Shown here in pieces: positions 1 to 8,518 of a DNA stretch of 59,176 nt. The translations under genes and the position numbers were made by a program. The stretch lies in IMG/VR virus record IMGVR_UViG_3300007513_002695, positions 1 to 59,176 of that record; one strand, written 5' to 3'. The notes under the pieces were generated by a model. The model was not told the origin of the DNA. It ran no database searches and was given only the letters and a program-made list of their open reading frames with translations. Numbering within the stretch: the stretch's first letter is position 1; each line of letters starts with the position of its first letter. Source of the stretch: a virus.

Positions 1-109
1 TAGAAAGATGACTTAGAAAGTGATCATAGGTTTTAAATCCCATCTTTTTAACCCAAGAACTCACTTGAATTCTTCTTCTCTTAGAATAGTATTCCCACGA
101 AATAGACAA
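1..109 (-). CDS. Partial small protein, 3' part beyond left edge
   Basis: An open frame runs on the minus strand from a TTG at 107-109 to the window edge without a stop. The TTG is seven bases after a strong AAAGGAG that lies in the end of the upstream gene, which is why I accept this start. The visible 36 residues begin MSISWEYYSKRRRIQ and are basic and aromatic-rich. I do not recognise the family. It continues the same operon as the next two genes. Confidence 0.55.
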   Translation of the reverse strand, partial: MSISWEYYSKRRRIQVSSWVKKMGFKTYDHFLSHLS

Positions 110-110
110 T

Positions 111-398
111 TTAACACTCCTTTAAAAATAAATCATTGCTTGTTTCAAGATCGTCTCTAATGATCTCTAACAATATATCTATTTCGCTCTCTGTGTGTGA
201 TCCTAAAAGATAGGACTTTAATAAATGCTCCAGCTCATCGTATGATCTAGGGTGATCAGCCATCGTAGTTATTTCTTGAATTGCGCTTGCACAAAAAATC
301 AAGAGATTTTCAGCCCTCTCTTCAGACCAGTCACAAGCCTCAAGTAATCTAGTTGACTTTCCTAGATCCTTCAAAGAATTAAATAGATAACTAAACAT
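111..398 (-). CDS. Hypothetical protein, 95 aa
   Basis: A small acidic protein, largely helical by composition (many Leu, Glu and Asp), starting with ATG just after the HTH gene upstream, from which it is separated by two bases. It has a leucine-rich middle and ends FLKEC. No motif or membrane segment is evident and I do not recognise the family. Its position in the sigma-factor operon is the only functional hint. Confidence 0.6.
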   Translation of the reverse strand: MFSYLFNSLKDLGKSTRLLEACDWSEERAENLLIFCASAIQEITTMADHPRSYDELEHLLKSYLLGSHTESEIDILLEIIRDDLETSNDLFLKEC

Positions 399-400
399 TT

Positions 401-673
401 TTAATTAGATAAAATATCGCTTACGCTAGACTGAAACCTCGGATCAGAAGCAATCTGGTCAATTTTTTCCTGATTTGTGTCACAGCTATAGAGGTTACAC
501 ACGTCCTTTGCAAGCTTCCGCATTGCAGAAAGAAACACGTTTCTAGCTGTTGAATGATTCATCTTATATCCAGACGCTGTCATTTCCTCGGCAATTTCTC
601 GATATCCGATTCCAAAATCATCTGATACTGTAGCGTATCCGCCCCTTACTTTATATCCTTTCGGCATTGACAT
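401..673 (-). CDS. Small helix-turn-helix protein, sigma region 4.2-like
   Basis: This 90-residue protein carries a helix-turn-helix-like stretch (IGYREIAEEMTASGYKMNHS followed by TARNVFLSAMRKLA, about residues 22-55). In shape it resembles the region 4.2 HTH of sigma-70 factors (xxEIAxxhxhxxxTaRxhhxxAhxKL). It starts 17 bases after the stop of a sigma factor that lacks exactly this part. Seen: the HTH pattern and the adjacency. Inferred: it may supply the -35 recognition function in trans. It could equally be an independent small transcription regulator. Confidence 0.6.
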   Translation of the reverse strand: MSMPKGYKVRGGYATVSDDFGIGYREIAEEMTASGYKMNHSTARNVFLSAMRKLAKDVCNLYSCDTNQEKIDQIASDPRFQSSVSDILSN

Positions 674-689
674 AAATTACTCTCCCTAT

Positions 690-1424
690 TTAAACATTAA
701 ACGATTCGTCTTCGAGAAGGTCTTCAACTATTCCAAATCTCAAACGAAGTATCTTTTCTTCTCTTGCACTAAGTTTCTTAATACAATCTCTAATTGCTCC
801 AGCAACTCTCTCTCTATCAATCATCTCCCCTGGGTCAATTGAACTAGAATCTGCAATTGTCTCTGAAAAAAGCCTGCCGCCTGACTCCTCATTAATCGGA
901 GCATCGATTGACAACATCCTTTGCAAAGCAGCTGATTCCTGGCTAGTCTTAATCATAGACTCTGACACACCTAGCAGATCAGCAAGCTCACTACAGGTTG
1001 GTGTTTCTCCAAATTCAGATTCATACTCTTTGGATGTTCTTCTTATTTTGCTAAGCAATCCGCTTGCATGTGCTGGGATTCTCACAGTGTTGGAATGGGT
1101 TGTAAGATACCTGGTCACTGACTGCTTGATCCACCAGCATGCATAAGTAGAAAATTTAAAACCTCGACGCCAGTCAAAGCGATCAACTGCCTTCATCAGC
1201 CCTATATTAGATTCTTGAATTAAATCTGAAAGAGAGGACTTTGAACCTGGCCTGTAATACTTCTTGGCGATACTAATGGCCAACCTGAGATTTGATTCGA
1301 TCATCTGATCTCTGGCTAGAAGGTCTCCCTTTTCTATTCTTTTTGAAAGTTCAACCTCCTGCTCCTTGCTTAGAAGAGAAGTTTTTCCAACTTCAGTAAA
1401 ATAGGAATCAATGGCTGCCGACAT
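690..1424 (-). CDS. Sigma-70-family RNA polymerase sigma factor, truncated in region 4
   Basis: A 244-residue RpoD/RpoS-like sigma factor that would redirect host RNA polymerase to phage promoters. Region 1.2 is at the N-terminus (DSYFTEVGK, LLSKEQEVELSKRIEKGD). Region 2 is well preserved: NLRLAISIAKKYY, DLIQESNIGLMKAVDRFDW, then FSTYACWWIKQSVTRYL for the -10 contacts. Region 3 follows (RIPAHASGLLSKI ... SELADLLGVSE). Region 4 begins (LSAREEKILRLRFGI) but the protein stops 11 residues later, so the 4.2 recognition helix is missing. The start is ATG behind GGAGAAAAT. The next gene downstream encodes an HTH that could replace the lost part. Confidence 0.93.
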   Translation of the reverse strand: MSAAIDSYFTEVGKTSLLSKEQEVELSKRIEKGDLLARDQMIESNLRLAISIAKKYYRPGSKSSLSDLIQESNIGLMKAVDRFDWRRGFKFSTYACWWIKQSVTRYLTTHSNTVRIPAHASGLLSKIRRTSKEYESEFGETPTCSELADLLGVSESMIKTSQESAALQRMLSIDAPINEESGGRLFSETIADSSSIDPGEMIDRERVAGAIRDCIKKLSAREEKILRLRFGIVEDLLEDESFNV

Positions 1425-1498
1425 ATTTTCTCCACATGGTGTGTGTTTTAGTTTGATATATTAAAAATAGACACATTGCATCTACTTTAAAGGGGAAA

Positions 1499-1723
1499 TT
1501 AGAATCTTCTTTGTTTATTTGCAAGATACGCTTTGTGAGCAAGCTTTCTTCTCTTTCTACTTTCAAGCTCTCTATGAATGTAGCACATTTCAATTTCAGC
1601 TGCAAATGCTCGCTTGTTTCGACCTCTCATGTTTTCAATTATTTCTTTCATGGCGTTATAAGATCTTCCCAGCTCATCATCGTGCATATAATTTAGCTTT
1701 TCACGACTGTACTTTCTCATTCT
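1499..1723 (-). CDS. Small basic protein, 74 aa
   Basis: A strongly basic protein beginning MRKYSREK with a Lys/Arg-rich end (ESRKRRKLAHKAYLANKQRRF). I chose ATG at 1723, not the longer frame to 1792, because AAGGAAG precedes it and a perfect TATAAT lies about 20 bases upstream, inside the longer reading. The charge suggests nucleic-acid or polymerase binding, but no family is recognised. Confidence 0.6.
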   Translation of the reverse strand, partial: RMRKYSREKLNYMHDDELGRSYNAMKEIIENMRGRNKRAFAAEIEMCYIHRELESRKRRKLAHKAYLANKQRRF

Positions 1724-1741
1724 ATCTTGCTTCCTTTTAAT

Positions 1742-1747
1742 ATTATA
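1742..1747 (-). promoter_or_regulatory. Sigma-70 type -10 box (TATAAT)
   Basis: A perfect TATAAT on the minus strand, directly preceded by TG, sits 18 bases before the ATG of the small basic gene. No good -35 element is visible at the expected distance, so it may be an extended -10 or activator-dependent promoter. The 1724-1954 gap otherwise holds no gene I can support. Confidence 0.45.
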
Positions 1748-1954
1748 CATCAAGATTTTTAGTTTTACATGATTTAGTGAGATTATCCTCACAAATAAAG
1801 TATATTACATTTGTTGAAAGTGTACAAGATGTTGTTGTTGATTTTTATCTCTACAAGTCTTTAGAGAGTCTTTAGAGCTTTGGTCATGGTAAATATTAAA
1901 CTATCGGTTCCTATGCAACCAGCAGGGTGTCAGATACCCCTAAGCGCAAAAAAC

Positions 1955-2308
1955 CTAGCCGCTGTTTATTGCATCATACAGTGTCTTAATAATTAAGCCA
2001 ACCATAGACGTAGAAACGACCCACATTAGCTTTTGAAATCCCGACACTTGAGATTTTATTATAGCAAAGTCTTCATTTAAATTTTGAGGATAGTTTGTTT
2101 GAATTTCTTGAAGTCGCTGCTCTAAAAGAGTAATTCTTGTTTCTTGTTTAGCTGTAGCACTTGTTAGAGAGCTCATTGACTTTTCTATCTTTTCAAAACC
2201 TTCCTTTATGATATCAAGCTTTTGTGCAACGCTAGCTGAGGCAATCTTAAGCTCAGTTAAATCATTTGAAAGTTTAGAAATCCACTCTTCAGTCGAACCA
2301 TTTGACAT
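1955..2308 (-). CDS. Coiled-coil protein with C-terminal membrane anchor
   Basis: 117 residues. Residues 1-85 have heptad-like spacing of hydrophobics among polar residues (KLSNDLTELKIASASVAQKL ... KQETRITLLEQRLQEI), and a single hydrophobic segment near 93-110 (LMWVVSTSMVGLIIKTLY) lies at the C-terminus. This layout resembles small phage XhlA/haemolysin-like accessory lysis or membrane proteins, but no signature motif confirms that. Its ATG overlaps the stop of the upstream 83-residue gene, so the two are probably translationally coupled. Confidence 0.6.
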   Translation of the reverse strand: MSNGSTEEWISKLSNDLTELKIASASVAQKLDIIKEGFEKIEKSMSSLTSATAKQETRITLLEQRLQEIQTNYPQNLNEDFAIIKSQVSGFQKLMWVVSTSMVGLIIKTLYDAINSG

Positions 2309-2559
2309 TATTTCACCCTCGCGAACATACCGAATCTATCCTTAACGAGTCGAAAAACGCCGCTTCTTCCGACCCTAGGACTAACTTTAACTTTCATTAA
2401 ATAAGTATTACCAGACTTGATAATCTTCCCGGCGGACTTGATTGCTTTGTTGATCTTTAGCCACAGCAATATTTGAGACATATCCTCATCTGACTGTGTC
2501 AGGATGGTGGCATATTTCCCATTTTCTTTTTTTATTTTTTTTCTACTTTCAAAAATCAC
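2308..2559 (-). CDS. Hypothetical basic protein, 83 aa
   Basis: Begins with GTG. It is a Lys-rich, beta-leaning protein (KSGNTYLMKVKVSPRVGRSG, then VFRLVKDRFGMFARVK). The family is not recognised. It lies between the post-GroEL gene and the coiled-coil membrane protein, with a one-base overlap downstream, and so belongs to the GroEL operon. Confidence 0.55.
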   Translation of the reverse strand: MIFESRKKIKKENGKYATILTQSDEDMSQILLWLKINKAIKSAGKIIKSGNTYLMKVKVSPRVGRSGVFRLVKDRFGMFARVK

Positions 2560-2582
2560 AATGCCCTTAGCCTAGTTTTTTA

Positions 2583-2981
2583 TTAAATTACCAAAGGCTT
2601 GCCGTCTAGCGTAAAATCTCGACCGTTTACTGATAGAACTTTTAGAGATACCACACCGGGCAGGGACTTAACTTTTTCTCCGAGAAGTTTAAGGTTTTTT
2701 TCAAGAGAACCTCCGATTGGTAAGAACTTTATATACATGTCAATATAAGATTTACCATGAGCAACTTTGGGTCTCACAACTTTAGATTTTTGTCCAACAA
2801 CAGTTACCCCGTGAAGGGCGCGAATTCTAGTCATTGTGTCAGGCACGTGCGCTTCTTCTTCCATTGCCAGCCTGTATATGGCGTTTAAAACTTCTTTCTC
2901 AAGCCTATACTTGGGATCAGCTTCTATAAGAAGGGAAATAAAGCTTCTCAGGGTGCGTTCAGAAATATGATCAGACATCAT
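2583..2981 (-). CDS. Hypothetical protein, ACT-like beta-alpha pattern, with N-terminal tag-like helix
   Basis: 132 residues starting ATG ATG. The N-terminus contains SERTLRSFISLLIEADP, similar to the recurrent LRxhI helix found on many proteins in this window. The body (TRIRALHGVTVVGQ ... IDMYIKFLP ... VKSLPGVVSLKVLSVNG) alternates strands and helices in a way that recalls ACT/ferredoxin-like domains, but I cannot name the family. It follows groEL by 27 bases. Confidence 0.6.
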   Translation of the reverse strand: MMSDHISERTLRSFISLLIEADPKYRLEKEVLNAIYRLAMEEEAHVPDTMTRIRALHGVTVVGQKSKVVRPKVAHGKSYIDMYIKFLPIGGSLEKNLKLLGEKVKSLPGVVSLKVLSVNGRDFTLDGKPLVI

Positions 2982-3008
2982 AAAGATAATTATTATGCTG
3001 AATGCAAA

Positions 3009-4827
<1,819 letters not shown>

Positions 4828-4841
4828 TTCAAACTCCTGTC

Positions 4842-5288
4842 TTATATTGCCGAAGAAGAAACTCTCGCCTTTAAGCCTCCTCCAAGATCTACCTCAGCAT
4901 TACTAAAACTTTGAGGTAGTGGAGGCTCCTTGGTGTCAGACGAAATAGCATCTTCATCTATAACACCATTGGCGGGAGAAGTTTCTTGACGTGTTAAATA
5001 ATCAAGCTTTTCACAAGCCACTTTCTTTGAATGGCCAACTATTTCGTCTATCATTCCGGTCGCACGCTCTATCATTTTATCTCGAAGATCATCAACATCC
5101 GTAAAAACTTCAGCGTTTAGATCTCCCAAAGGTGAAACGGTAGATTTTTTATCTGGGAAAACGACATTATAAGAAACAACTTCTTCATCTAGAGTTCTTC
5201 TCACAATTTGTTCTACAATCTTGACCGGGATTACTTTTTTATCCTTTCTAAGAAGTAGAAATATAACTTGACCTACTGTGTACTTCAT
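4842..5288 (-). CDS. Hypothetical protein in the groES position, 148 aa
   Basis: Residues 1-60 are rich in alternating hydrophobics typical of a beta-barrel (YTVGQVIFLLLRK, VIPVKIVEQIV, EVVSYNVVFPD). A helix (DDLRDKMIERATGMIDEIV) and a Pro/Ser-rich tail ending in a Gly-containing strand follow. The order 148-aa gene, 61-aa gene, groEL resembles a bacterial groES-groEL operon, but the N-terminus lacks the GroES PLxDRV signature. It may be a divergent co-chaperonin like T4 gp31; this rests only on position and predicted fold. Confidence 0.6.
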   Translation of the reverse strand: MKYTVGQVIFLLLRKDKKVIPVKIVEQIVRRTLDEEVVSYNVVFPDKKSTVSPLGDLNAEVFTDVDDLRDKMIERATGMIDEIVGHSKKVACEKLDYLTRQETSPANGVIDEDAISSDTKEPPLPQSFSNAEVDLGGGLKARVSSSAI

Positions 5289-5357
5289 CTAATCAAACTT
5301 GGCTTACTCAAGTATCACACAAAAAGCGGGATACGTTAAACTAGCGTGGGCTTAAAC

Positions 5358-5543
5358 TTAACCCTGATGCTTTATAACATCTTCGGTTAAAACCAAAAAA
5401 GTATCTTTGTGTCCCGTTTTCTGTGTATACTCAGTTAAATCGAGATTTTGAAGTGCATCTTTTAAGCGATGCTCTTCTCTATACCCGCCATAGTTTGTAT
5501 AAATTTTAACTAGCCTTTCAATGACTGTGTTATGTAATTTCAA
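5358..5543 (-). CDS. Hypothetical protein, 61 aa
   Basis: A short polar protein (IERLVKIYTNYGGYREEHRL ... TGHKDTFLVLTEDVIKHQG) with no recognisable motif, lying alone between two clusters. The codons and density look like the neighbours. I cannot assign a function. Confidence 0.5.
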   Translation of the reverse strand: MKLHNTVIERLVKIYTNYGGYREEHRLKDALQNLDLTEYTQKTGHKDTFLVLTEDVIKHQG

Positions 5544-5567
5544 TTTTAATCTCGGTTGTTGATTTTT

Positions 5568-6125
5568 TTATCTAAAGCCAACACCTAGTGCGCCCATAGC
5601 GACGCGACCTTTTTTACTACGTGCCGGCTTATTATCACCATACACCCAGGATGAATCACTGTAAACTCTTCCCTCAGATCCAAACATTGACCTAATTTCA
5701 CGTCGGACGGCTTGGCGGACCTTGTTCTCAGCGACAGACTGGCCCCTCTCTTTTCTCATTCTGAGAATCTCTCTCTTGAGCATGGCCTCATCTATCTCAA
5801 CAATCTCATCTTCGCCATCCTCTGTGATTTCAAAAGCATCGAGGGGCGGTGCAATATCAACATCTCCGGGAGTTTCGCCGTCGCCGCCTCTTTCAGAAAG
5901 GCTGCTGAGCCATTCCTCTTCTTCCTCCGGAGACACTTGGCCCCCATCAAGATTAACACCGTCTTGTTCAGAAAGTTGACCTTTTCCATATTGAAGATCT
6001 CTCTCTCCGGCAAGTGCAGAATCTTCATGATAGCTTCTATTTGAAGCTTCATTTAGCATACCGCTTGATTGGTTCCCGGGAGTAACTCCTGCAAGGGCAG
6101 CAAGCCTATCAGCATTAAATCTCAT
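5568..6125 (-). CDS. Acidic virion- or core-type protein, 185 aa
   Basis: The ATG at 6125 (MRFNADRLAALAGV) has AAGGAG nine bases upstream, so the in-frame TTG further up is less likely. The middle is very acidic (runs of Glu, GDVDIAP, EDGEDEIVEIDEA). It is followed by a charged helix and AVRREIRSMFGSEG, which fits the recurrent R-x-I-R tag pattern, and it ends in a basic, Gly-rich tail (KKGRVAMGALGVGFR). Composition suggests a scaffold/core or decoration protein; no family is recognised. Confidence 0.6.
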   Translation of the reverse strand: MRFNADRLAALAGVTPGNQSSGMLNEASNRSYHEDSALAGERDLQYGKGQLSEQDGVNLDGGQVSPEEEEEWLSSLSERGGDGETPGDVDIAPPLDAFEITEDGEDEIVEIDEAMLKREILRMRKERGQSVAENKVRQAVRREIRSMFGSEGRVYSDSSWVYGDNKPARSKKGRVAMGALGVGFR

Positions 6126-6179
6126 TATCTTAGTCTCCTTAGTAGACAATATTAAATATACACGTCAACTAGATTTTTC

Positions 6180-6947
6180 CTAAGAGAATTTTTCTAGAAT
6201 TACGCTGTAGTTTCTCGGAGAACTTTTCCAATAATCTATCTTATTCTGAATCTTAGAAAGCGACCTTGTGCTTTTCTGTTTTTCTCTCTTAAGCATCTTT
6301 ATCAGATTACTCTTTTTTCTTTTTGCATTAGGAGAGCACCTGTTTATTCTAGATGATATCTGTGACTCTTTCTCAGCGAATTTTTTCTTAGAATCATCTA
6401 TGTCTGTATGTAACTTTGCCAAATAGATTTCGCTATTATCTCTAACACTTCCCACTAAAATGTTGCATTTCTCCATGCAACTGGATTTAATCATCTGGGA
6501 TCTTCCTCTTGAGCCGTTTGCTGGCGGTCTAAAATTTTCTATAGTTAAGTTTTCAAAATGAAGGACAGCAAATTCTGAAAAACTAGGAGAGGAAATTATA
6601 TAAATGTAATCCAGAGAACCCTTCGCCCGAAGCGTCTCATAGTCTGTTTGTAAACTGATTTGCCCTGACTTGTTTCTTGTTGTAAGCTTGCATTCAAGCT
6701 CCTTTCCGATTGAACCGACAACTATATCAGGTTGGCCTGGGCGACCATCTGATATTACATCAGAATAAACTTTGCCAATCTCTGCAGCAAGAAACTTTTC
6801 TTGAGACTGGGAAAGAATACAATTCCTTCGGCCAGAATTTTCAAGTAGATCCATATCATGTTTAGAAAAGATGTTTCTAATATCCTCATGAAATTTTTGC
6901 ATATTTAAAATGGCACTCTGGGCCATTTCTTTGGTTATATAGCTCAA
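6180..6947 (-). CDS. PD-(D/E)xK-fold nuclease
   Basis: 255 residues, beginning at a TTG with CGGAGG upstream (next in-frame ATG at residue 8). The nuclease core is visible: FLAAEIGKVYSDVI, then GRPGQPDIVVGSIGKELECK around 68-87, giving D74, E85 and K87 as the PD...ExK metal-binding triad. A following TDYETLRAKGSLDYIYII strand-helix is also typical of restriction-endonuclease-like folds. The C-terminal third is highly basic and may bind DNA. It could process phage DNA or degrade host DNA. The exact role is unknown. Confidence 0.75.
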   Translation of the reverse strand: MSYITKEMAQSAILNMQKFHEDIRNIFSKHDMDLLENSGRRNCILSQSQEKFLAAEIGKVYSDVISDGRPGQPDIVVGSIGKELECKLTTRNKSGQISLQTDYETLRAKGSLDYIYIISSPSFSEFAVLHFENLTIENFRPPANGSRGRSQMIKSSCMEKCNILVGSVRDNSEIYLAKLHTDIDDSKKKFAEKESQISSRINRCSPNAKRKKSNLIKMLKREKQKSTRSLSKIQNKIDYWKSSPRNYSVILEKFS

Positions 6948-6948
6948 A

Positions 6949-7305
6949 CTAATCCTCCGAAGCTATTCGAGTTCTAACATTTGAAGTAATTTTCTTACCC
7001 TTCTCGGCAGCTGCCGCAAGAGGCTCTAGGTCAAGTGCGTGCCTAACCATATCATATACATCATGTGAAAGCTTTTCTTTAAGGACTGCCATATCAGCAT
7101 ACTGATGAAGATCCCACTGAACAACTGGGACATCTTCTCCCTCAAGTCCGGGCTCTAGCTCTCCTGTCTCTCTGCTCTCAAAAATATAAAGAAGTTTTGG
7201 CATTTCTTCTTCAGGGGGAACCATTACAAATGGAAGCTGTGAAGAGCCACCTTCTGCAACCTCTTCGTACATAATTTCAGGAATCCACCTGCTGGTTGGT
7301 GACAT
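6949..7305 (-). CDS. Hypothetical acidic protein, 118 aa
   Basis: The ATG follows GGAGAAATTAACT. The protein is rich in Glu and Pro in the first half (EIMYEEVAEGG, VPPEEEMPKLL), then helical (DMAVLKEKLSHDVYDMVRHA). It ends with ITSNVRTRIASED. It sits between the membrane-active-looking protein and the nuclease in the structural cluster. No family recognised. Confidence 0.55.
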   Translation of the reverse strand: MSPTSRWIPEIMYEEVAEGGSSQLPFVMVPPEEEMPKLLYIFESRETGELEPGLEGEDVPVVQWDLHQYADMAVLKEKLSHDVYDMVRHALDLEPLAAAAEKGKKITSNVRTRIASED

Positions 7306-7353
7306 AGTTAATTTCTCCTTATATTCTAATTGTTACACAAAAAAAGAAGTTGT

Positions 7354-8247
7354 TTAATTAAAAGAGATTTGTGATGATGCTCTTTGAAATACTACGTCAA
7401 AATTATGAAGAACTGTTGGGTTTGAAGCAAGGCTTGGTCCTGCAGCAAGACCTGAATAATCTTTGAGCTGAGCTAAAATATCTAGAAACACTCTCTTTGA
7501 CTCAGCTTTTACATTGTCTAGTGTATACTGCTCTATATCACGCTGTAGTTGCACCAGCTGTTCTTCAGTCAAATTATTAATTTCAGGAGCCTGTGAAGAA
7601 ACCAGGGCCTCTCTCAAGAGATCTTCTGAGGAAGGTATGTTAATACCCGTAGAGTCATATTCATAAAATATTTCATTAATTGTCTGATTTAATGAACTGA
7701 TATCTGGCTGTCTTGCGATGGTAAGGTAGTCTGAAACAACCTGTTGGGCATCTTCCGAAACTCTTCTAATGAAATCATCTACACTGTCACTGCTAGATTC
7801 CCGATACTCTCTGATTCCTCTTCCGCCCGAAATATTTCTAGTAAATCTTCGACCCTGACCAGAAGAAACATCTTGACTAATCCCGGTTGCTGCTGACCCT
7901 CCAAGAGATCCAATCTTCGTAAATACACGTCCCAGCAGTCCGGTAACTACACCGGCTAAGCTAGACACTAGTCCAAAAAGACCTCCTGTCTCTATTGGGT
8001 TCCCATCAGCGTCGACTCCCCCGCCGAAGAGCGTTCTGTATGCGGGGGTAACAAGAGAGTGGATCAGACCAACGTCATCTAAAGTTTGAGGATTTTCACG
8101 ACCAAAAAGCTTCAGCCCTCCGGGAAATTTAGCACCAGCACCGTCAGGGGCTGTGTAACTATAAAACTCTCTTTCCTTTATCAAATTTTGACTCATTGCA
8201 TACTCTCTAATGAGTGTTATTAACAATGCTTTTTCATTCGAATCCAT
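7354..8247 (-). CDS. Candidate internal/ejection-type virion protein with membrane-active segment and tag
   Basis: I use ATG at 8247 (MDSNEKALLI) because AAGGAG lies at the right spacing; the longer frame begins with TTG. The N-terminus has ALLITLIREYAMSQN, an instance of the recurrent LIRE helix. A Gly/Val/Leu-rich stretch (LFGLVSSLAGVVTGLLGRVF, about 90-110) looks membrane-active. Basic and then acidic helical regions follow. The combination suggests a virion-packaged protein that acts at the host membrane; this is inference. It overlaps the upstream 94-residue gene by 14 bases. Confidence 0.55.
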   Translation of the reverse strand: MDSNEKALLITLIREYAMSQNLIKEREFYSYTAPDGAGAKFPGGLKLFGRENPQTLDDVGLIHSLVTPAYRTLFGGGVDADGNPIETGGLFGLVSSLAGVVTGLLGRVFTKIGSLGGSAATGISQDVSSGQGRRFTRNISGGRGIREYRESSSDSVDDFIRRVSEDAQQVVSDYLTIARQPDISSLNQTINEIFYEYDSTGINIPSSEDLLREALVSSQAPEINNLTEEQLVQLQRDIEQYTLDNVKAESKRVFLDILAQLKDYSGLAAGPSLASNPTVLHNFDVVFQRASSQISFN

Positions 8248-8518
8248 TAAATCTATCTCTCCTTTCAGCAAGCGATCTTAAGATAAGACCTGTTCCGGTA
8301 ATTTCTTTATAATAATTAATAATATTCTTTTCAAATTTATTTAAATTTTGCTCTTTGGTTTTAGGATCTCTTGTTGAAAAATTCTTTCTTAGCTTGGGCG
8401 GAAGACCTTTCATGACTTCTTTTTTTACTGTAACCCAGTCATCACAGTTGCTAGTATATGTAGAGACAAATCGAACTTCTTCAAAAATTCTTTCTTTATC
8501 TTCTACGCTAATTGTCAC
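8234..8518 (-). CDS. Hypothetical protein, 94 aa
   Basis: Begins with GTG one base from the stop of the giant polyprotein gene and overlaps the next gene by 14 bases, so it is translated within a coupled series. It is charged and helical (WVTVKKEVMKGLPPKLRKNF, EQNLNKFEKNIINYYKEI). No motif identified. Confidence 0.55.
   Translation of the reverse strand: MTISVEDKERIFEEVRFVSTYTSNCDDWVTVKKEVMKGLPPKLRKNFSTRDPKTKEQNLNKFEKNIINYYKEITGTGLILRSLAERRDRFNGFE

Noticed and set aside
1408-1605. A 65-codon frame overlapping the start of the sigma factor.
   Set aside because: It conflicts with the sigma RBS/start region and the basic-protein gene, and has no coding-like features.
1800-1954. Possible tRNA or small RNA in the gap before the coiled-coil gene.
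   Set aside because: No cloverleaf or TTCGA-type T-loop could be built; the only hairpins are short and mismatched.
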